A stretch of 17,533 bases of DNA. Source: Helicobacteraceae bacterium (GTDB lineage Bacteria > Campylobacterota > Campylobacteria > Campylobacterales > SZUA-545). Under the pieces are notes generated by a model. The model did not search any database, was not told the origin of the DNA, and worked only from the letters and a program-made list of their open reading frames with translations. Below are positions 13,474 through 17,533 of the stretch, one piece after another. The DNA lies in the NCBI GenBank assembly GCA_031273735.1, contig JAISRI010000059.1:1-17533 (forward strand), read 5' to 3'. The translations under genes and the position numbers were made by a program. Position 1 is the stretch's first letter, and each line of letters opens with the position of its first letter.

Positions 13474-14267
13474 GCATACACAACGCGGCTATTATAGAAG
13501 AGGGCGCGAAGATCGCCAAAAACGTAACGATTGGCGCTTACGCTTTTATCGGCAGAGACGTAACGATCGGCGAAGGCACGACGATTGGGCATAGCGCGCA
13601 TATCGAAGGGCAAACGACGATCGGCGCGAACAACAAGATCTTCCCTCTCGTTTCGATCGGAACCGCGCCGCAAGATCTCAAATATAACGGCGAGCCGACA
13701 AAGCTGATTATCGGCGATCGCAACGTTATCAGGGAGTTTTGCCAAATCAACGTCGGTACGGTAGGCGGCGGCGGCGTAACGAGAATCGGAAACGACGTTC
13801 TTTTGATGGGGCATACCCACATAGCGCACGACAATCAAATCGGCGATTGGTGTATTATCGCCAATTTTGTCGCCCTCGCGGGACACGTCGATATTGGCGA
13901 ACGCGCCGTAGTGGGCGGAATGAGCGCCGTGCATCAATTTACCCATATCGGCGCTTACGCAATGATCGCGGGAGCAAGCGCGGTTAGCCAAGATATTCCG
14001 CCTTTTGTGCTGGCGGAGGGTAATCGCGCTAAGATCAGGGGTCTTAATCTTACGGGATTGCGCCGATATTTCTCTCGCGAGGCGATCGACGCGCTAAAGC
14101 CGATATTCAAAGAGATTTTCAGAGGCGAAAGCGCGCCGAGATCGGCGGCTGAAAAAGAGCTGGAAAAAGCCGATCTAAGCGTGGAAGCAAAGGCGTTATG
14201 CCAATTTATCCTATCGAGCAAGCGGGGCGTACCGCGTTCGAGCGGTCAAAACGAGGAGAACGAATGA
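13470..14267 (+). CDS. lpxA: UDP-N-acetylglucosamine O-acyltransferase LpxA
   Basis: This 265-residue enzyme carries out the first step of lipid A synthesis: transfer of a 3-hydroxyacyl chain from ACP to UDP-GlcNAc. Hexapeptide repeats of the left-handed beta-helix run from about residue 10 to 180 (IGAYAFIG, VTIGEGTTIG, IGANNKI). The catalytic His is at 120 in HTHIAHDNQIG. The family motif GTAPQDLKY is at 64-72, and GNRAKIRGLNLTGLRR (184-199) is the start of the C-terminal helical domain. Length is normal. The start ATG is coupled to fabZ, and the stop overlaps the clpX start by 4 bases. Confidence 0.95.
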   Translation: MSIHNAAIIEEGAKIAKNVTIGAYAFIGRDVTIGEGTTIGHSAHIEGQTTIGANNKIFPLVSIGTAPQDLKYNGEPTKLIIGDRNVIREFCQINVGTVGGGGVTRIGNDVLLMGHTHIAHDNQIGDWCIIANFVALAGHVDIGERAVVGGMSAVHQFTHIGAYAMIAGASAVSQDIPPFVLAEGNRAKIRGLNLTGLRRYFSREAIDALKPIFKEIFRGESAPRSAAEKELEKADLSVEAKALCQFILSSKRGVPRSSGQNEENE

Positions 14268-15487
14268 CGACCAAAGTATGTAGTTTTTGCGGCGCAAGCG
14301 AAAGCGCGGAAAACCCAATTTTAACGGGCGGCGAAGCGCGGATTTGCAAGACGTGCGTAACGAGCGCGTATCGCATTATGAACGACGCGGAACAGGCAAA
14401 GTTCAAAGCTATGGATCTTGCCGAGTTCAGTCCAAAGGCGCTTAAAGAGATTTTAGACGGCTATGTGATTGGGCAGGAGGACGCGAAAAAGACCTTTTCA
14501 ATAGCGGTTTATAACCATTACAAACGCATTTTTCGCCAACACGAGATCGACGACGATAGCGAAATATCAAAATCCAACGTCTTGATGATAGGTCCTACGG
14601 GAAGCGGCAAAACGTTGATGGCGCAAACGTTGGCGCGTTACCTCAACGTGCCGATCGCAATCGCCGACGCGACGAGTTTAACCGAAGCTGGCTACGTGGG
14701 CGAAGACGTGGAAAATATCTTGACAAAGCTTCTGCAAAACGCTAACGGCGATCTGAAGAAAGCCGAGCGCGGAATTGTCTTTATCGACGAGATCGACAAG
14801 ATTTCGCGCCTTAGCGAAAATCGATCAATCACCCGCGACGTTAGCGGCGAAGGCGTTCAACAGGCGCTTTTGAAAATTATCGAAGGCGCGCAGATCAGCG
14901 TTACTCCGCGAGGCGGGCGCAAACACCCAAATCAAGATTACGTTCAAATGGACACGACAAATATTCTCTTTGTATGCGGCGGCGCGTTTGACGGACTCGA
15001 CGAGATTATCTCGCGGCGGCTTGGCAAAAATACGCTTGGCTTTACGGGGGTTAAGCGCGGCGAAAAAGAGATAAAATCCCTAATCGGAGAAGTAGAACCC
15101 GACGATCTTGTGCATTACGGCTTGATTCCAGAGCTAATCGGGCGGCTTCACGTCGTTACAACGCTACAAGAACTAAGCCCCGACGATCTAGCGCGCGTAA
15201 TGACCGAGCCTAAAAACGCGCTATTAAAACAGTATCAAAAGCTCTTTGCGATCGACGGCGTAAAGCTCACCTTCGAGAGCGACGCGATCCGCGCCGTAGC
15301 CGAACAGGCGATCAAGCGAAAAACGGGCGCTAGGGGCTTGCGATCGATTCTTGAAAAGGTAACTTGCGAGAGTATGTACGAGTTGCCTGAGCTTGAAGGT
15401 TACGAGGTGGTGATCAACGCAAATTGCGTTAAAAACCAAGAAAAGCCGTTATATATCAAACTAGCGCGGGAAAAGAAGAGCGCGTAA
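14264..15487 (+). CDS. clpX: ATP-dependent Clp protease ATP-binding subunit ClpX
   Basis: This 407-residue AAA+ unfoldase feeds substrates into ClpP. The N-terminal C4 zinc-binding domain has Cys6, Cys9, Cys28 and Cys31. Walker A is GPTGSGKT (110-117), pore loop GYVG is at 143-146, and Walker B is IVFIDE (171-176). The sensor region and the GARGLRSILE motif near the C-terminus are present. The ClpP-contacting loop reads LGF rather than the IGF of E. coli. I place the start at ATG 14264, five bases after GAGGAG (14253-14258) and overlapping the lpxA stop. The frame extends 22 codons further into lpxA, but the zinc finger starts just after this ATG. Its place between lpxA and mreB is a Campylobacterota arrangement. 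Confidence 0.95.
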   Translation: MTTKVCSFCGASESAENPILTGGEARICKTCVTSAYRIMNDAEQAKFKAMDLAEFSPKALKEILDGYVIGQEDAKKTFSIAVYNHYKRIFRQHEIDDDSEISKSNVLMIGPTGSGKTLMAQTLARYLNVPIAIADATSLTEAGYVGEDVENILTKLLQNANGDLKKAERGIVFIDEIDKISRLSENRSITRDVSGEGVQQALLKIIEGAQISVTPRGGRKHPNQDYVQMDTTNILFVCGGAFDGLDEIISRRLGKNTLGFTGVKRGEKEIKSLIGEVEPDDLVHYGLIPELIGRLHVVTTLQELSPDDLARVMTEPKNALLKQYQKLFAIDGVKLTFESDAIRAVAEQAIKRKTGARGLRSILEKVTCESMYELPELEGYEVVINANCVKNQEKPLYIKLAREKKSA

Positions 15488-15496
15488 AGGAAACTA

Positions 15497-16537
15497 ATGT
15501 TGTCTTTTGACAAACTTATCGGATTATTCTCCAGCGACATCGCCATCGACTTAGGCACGGCGAACACGGTCGTGATCGTGCGCGGGCAAGGCATAGCGAT
15601 CAACGAGCCAAGCGTGGTAGCCGTTCAGCGCGACGCAATGGGGCGCAACCGTATTTTAGCGGTGGGACGCGAGGCAAAAGAGATGGTGGGCAAAACGCCC
15701 GGAAACATTTTGGCGATTCGCCCTATGAAAGACGGCGTGATTGCCGACTTCGAGATGACGGAACGAATGATCCGCTACTTTATCGAAAAGGTTCATAGGC
15801 GCAAAACCTTCGTCCGCCCTCGCGTCGTCGTCGGCGTTCCCTATGGCGTAACGCAAGTAGAGCGCAAAGCGATCAAAGAGTCGGCTATGAGCGCGGGCGC
15901 TAGAGAGGTATATCTGATCGAAGAGCCTATGGCGGCGGCGATCGGCGCGGGACTGCCCGTAAAAGAACCGAGGGGATCGCTTGTCGTCGATATTGGCGGC
16001 GGTACGACCGAGATCGGCGTGGTTTCGTTGGGCGGACTTGTGATCAGCAAATCTATCAGAGTCGCCGGCGATAAGCTCGATATGGCGATCATCAACTACA
16101 TTAAACTCAAGCATAATCTTTTGATCGGCGAGCGCGTAGCCGAAGAGATCAAGATCAAAATCGGCAACGCCGTCGCTCCCCGCGAACAACAAACTATGGC
16201 GGTCAAAGGGCGCGATCAGATCACGGGGCTTTTGGCGACGATCGACTTTACCAGCGACGACGCGCGCGAGGCGCTTAAGGGGACGTTAGAGGATATTTTG
16301 GGCGCGTTAAAAGCGGTTTTAGAGGTAACGCCTCCCGATTTAGCGGGCGATATTGTCGAAAACGGCGTGATTTTGGCGGGCGGAGGCGCGCTGTTAGACG
16401 GGCTTGATAAATATCTCTCGGAGGCTACCCATCTGCCCGTTTACGTCGCCGAAGAGCCGCTTTTGGCGGTTGCGAAAGGCGCGGGGCGCGTGCTGGAAGA
16501 GATAGATCTGCTTCAACATCTCGCATATGAATCGTGA
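15497..16537 (+). CDS. mreB: Rod-shape-determining actin homologue MreB
   Basis: This 346-residue bacterial actin forms membrane-associated filaments that direct cylindrical wall growth. Nucleotide-binding motifs are DLGTANT (18-24), DIGGGTTEIGVVS (165-177) and the C-terminal LAGGGALLDGLD. IEEPMAAAIGAGLPV (141-155) carries the catalytic Glu. The N-terminal SFDKLIGLFS segment could act as the membrane-binding helix. Length is as expected. It lies 9 bases after clpX, with an AAAGG ribosome site (15486-15490), and 4 bases before mreC. A rod or helical cell is implied. Confidence 0.96.
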   Translation: MLSFDKLIGLFSSDIAIDLGTANTVVIVRGQGIAINEPSVVAVQRDAMGRNRILAVGREAKEMVGKTPGNILAIRPMKDGVIADFEMTERMIRYFIEKVHRRKTFVRPRVVVGVPYGVTQVERKAIKESAMSAGAREVYLIEEPMAAAIGAGLPVKEPRGSLVVDIGGGTTEIGVVSLGGLVISKSIRVAGDKLDMAIINYIKLKHNLLIGERVAEEIKIKIGNAVAPREQQTMAVKGRDQITGLLATIDFTSDDAREALKGTLEDILGALKAVLEVTPPDLAGDIVENGVILAGGGALLDGLDKYLSEATHLPVYVAEEPLLAVAKGAGRVLEEIDLLQHLAYES

Positions 16538-16541
16538 TTAG

Positions 16542-17303
16542 ATGCTCAAATCCGTTCTGTTCGTCGTCGCGGTAATTCTGCTGTCGGCGCTTGCCGTCAG
16601 ATTCCAAATTGCGGGCGGAACGCCTTTTGTGGAGATAACGACCGCAATTAAATCTCGATATCTTACTTGGACGCGGCAAATCGACGAGTGGAAAGAGACC
16701 TATTTTAATCAAGCCGAAACGATCGAGCGGCTACAATCCGAAAACGAAGCGCTAAAAGCCGATCGAGAGGCGTTAAACGCTTTTGCGACGGAGCTAATCG
16801 ACCTCTCAAAGCTCAAAGGCTACGAAACGCCGCCGAACTTTCGCGTTCGTTCCGTTCGCGCCGTTAGCTACGCCGAACTGCCCGATATGCAAAAAATCAT
16901 CGTCGATTACGCCGATCTAAAACAGGGCGAGGTCAAAGGGCTAATCTACAACAACAACGCGGCGGGAATCGTCGTCGCGCCGATCGGGCGCTACGCAAAA
17001 GCGCTTCTTAACGGCGACGCGGAGTGTTCGTATTCCGTTTATATCGGCTCCGATCGCGCGCCCGGAATCGTTATGGGCAAATCTGATCAGGAGATGATCG
17101 TCCGCTATATTCCCGCGTGGATGAACGTAAAGGTGGGCGACGAGGCGATCACAAACGGCTTAGACGGCATTTTTTTCGCGGGCGTAAAGGTCGGCGTGGT
17201 TACGAAAGTCAATCGCCTAAACGCCTATATCGAAGCGATTATTTCGCCCTACTACTCCTCGTTTAATCCAGATTATTTTTACATAGTCGAATCTTTCAAC
17301 TAA
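16542..17303 (+). CDS. mreC: Rod-shape-determining protein MreC
   Basis: This 253-residue, membrane-anchored periplasmic scaffold connects MreB to the elongation-specific wall synthases. A short cytoplasmic start is followed by one membrane helix (about residues 4-20). A coiled coil (about 45-90, including ETIERLQSENEALKADREAL) and two small beta domains follow, with AVSYAELPDMQKIIVDYADLKQGEVKGL and the VKVGDEAITNGLDGIFFAGVKVG motif (196-218) typical of MreC. The usual downstream mreD is not visible, and the next gene is on the opposite strand. No terminator could be recognised in the 74 bases that separate them. Confidence 0.9.
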   Translation: MLKSVLFVVAVILLSALAVRFQIAGGTPFVEITTAIKSRYLTWTRQIDEWKETYFNQAETIERLQSENEALKADREALNAFATELIDLSKLKGYETPPNFRVRSVRAVSYAELPDMQKIIVDYADLKQGEVKGLIYNNNAAGIVVAPIGRYAKALLNGDAECSYSVYIGSDRAPGIVMGKSDQEMIVRYIPAWMNVKVGDEAITNGLDGIFFAGVKVGVVTKVNRLNAYIEAIISPYYSSFNPDYFYIVESFN

Positions 17304-17377
17304 ACGCGATCGAATCGGCGCTAACAGAGCAAGGATTGACGTCGATAAAAAACGCCAAGCGATTTGGTTGCGCTACA

Positions 17378-17533
17378 TCAAAGAGTTTCTGGTTGCACGA
17401 CGTAAATTCTGCCCTCTAATCCCTCCGCGCCGATCGTCTTAACGATAATCTCAAATCGCGGTAACTCCGCGCCCTCGATCCCCTCTTCAAGGACGATTTC
17501 CCAACGCCCGTAAAGCTCCTGCGTATAGAAAAC
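17378..17533 (-). CDS. C-terminal fragment of an unrecognised protein (cut by window edge)
   Basis: An open frame enters at the window edge and ends at TGA (17380-17378), giving 51 residues. It begins VFYTQELYGRWEIVLEEG and ends VVQPETL. Alternating hydrophobic residues and repeated glycines suggest beta strands. No family could be recognised. It is convergent with mreC. It is short, but has no internal stop and a normal amino-acid composition. Confidence 0.5.
   Translation of the reverse strand, partial: VFYTQELYGRWEIVLEEGIEGAELPRFEIIVKTIGAEGLEGRIYVVQPETL

Noticed and set aside
13350..13991. Long open frame on the minus strand opposite fabZ/lpxA, and similar ones opposite mreB and sbp
   Set aside because: These are antisense frames of well-recognised genes with His/Arg/Asp-rich compositions typical of GC-biased shadow frames and no ribosome sites.
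17304..17377. Terminator hairpin between mreC and the convergent gene
   Set aside because: Only short 4-bp stems (for example CCAA/TTGG) without a T run were found.
1..17533. CRISPR array, tRNA, rRNA or insertion sequence
   Set aside because: No regularly spaced direct repeats, cloverleaf-like segments, transposase frames or terminal inverted repeats with target duplications were seen on either strand.

Overview
The window looks like a chromosomal segment of a member of the Campylobacterota (Epsilonproteobacteria). Two things point there. The gene order fabZ-lpxA-clpX-mreB-mreC is typical of that phylum, as is ispE followed directly by smpB. The sulfur block also carries the HcyS/HcyF/HcyD protein-thiocarboxylate set known from Wolinella succinogenes. 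Base composition looks higher in GC than Campylobacter or Helicobacter, and the window is rich in CGATCG and GCGATCGC words. No rRNA, tRNA, CRISPR array, insertion sequence or convincing hairpin-plus-T-run terminator was seen.

Region 1 (47-9740, + strand) is one tightly packed sulfate-assimilation operon, with junctions overlapping by 4-11 bases or separated by a few dozen. A strong sigma70-like promoter (47-75) precedes sbp, cysT, cysW and cysA (sulfate ABC uptake), then cysH (an APS-reductase-type enzyme). Next come a small ubiquitin-like sulfur carrier ending in Gly-Gly-Gly-Ala (hcyS), its E1-like activating enzyme (hcyF) and a JAMM metalloprotease (hcyD). The operon ends with a siroheme sulfite reductase carrying a C-terminal TusA-like domain (sir) and a two-domain siroheme synthase (cysG). 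Read together, sulfate is imported, reduced to sulfide, loaded onto HcyS as a thiocarboxylate and used for homocysteine/methionine synthesis. HcyD first unmasks the carrier and later releases the product. ATP sulfurylase and the PLP enzyme MetY are needed but are not in the window.

Region 2 (9741-9981) is a 241-base stretch without a recognisable gene. It holds an imperfect inverted repeat.

Region 3 (9982-12120, + strand) contains a HepT/DUF86-like gene lacking the catalytic Arg and His, then ispE, smpB and a comF-family phosphoribosyltransferase. All are head to tail, with overlaps of 1-4 bases.

Region 4 (12140-12906, - strand) is a two-gene unit: a small, very basic protein (candidate antitoxin) followed by a Zeta-toxin-like P-loop kinase. 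It looks like an insertion between comF and fabZ.

Region 5 (13021-17303, + strand) is the envelope/cell-shape operon fabZ-lpxA-clpX-mreB-mreC. The window ends with the 3' part of an unrecognised gene on the - strand (17378-17533), convergent with mreC.

The most interesting points are the HcyS cassette with its blocked carrier tail, the sulfite reductase with a helical module and TusA domain, parallel internal duplications in both sulfate permease subunits, the catalytically degraded HepT homologue coupled to ispE, and the Zeta unit with a basic partner.
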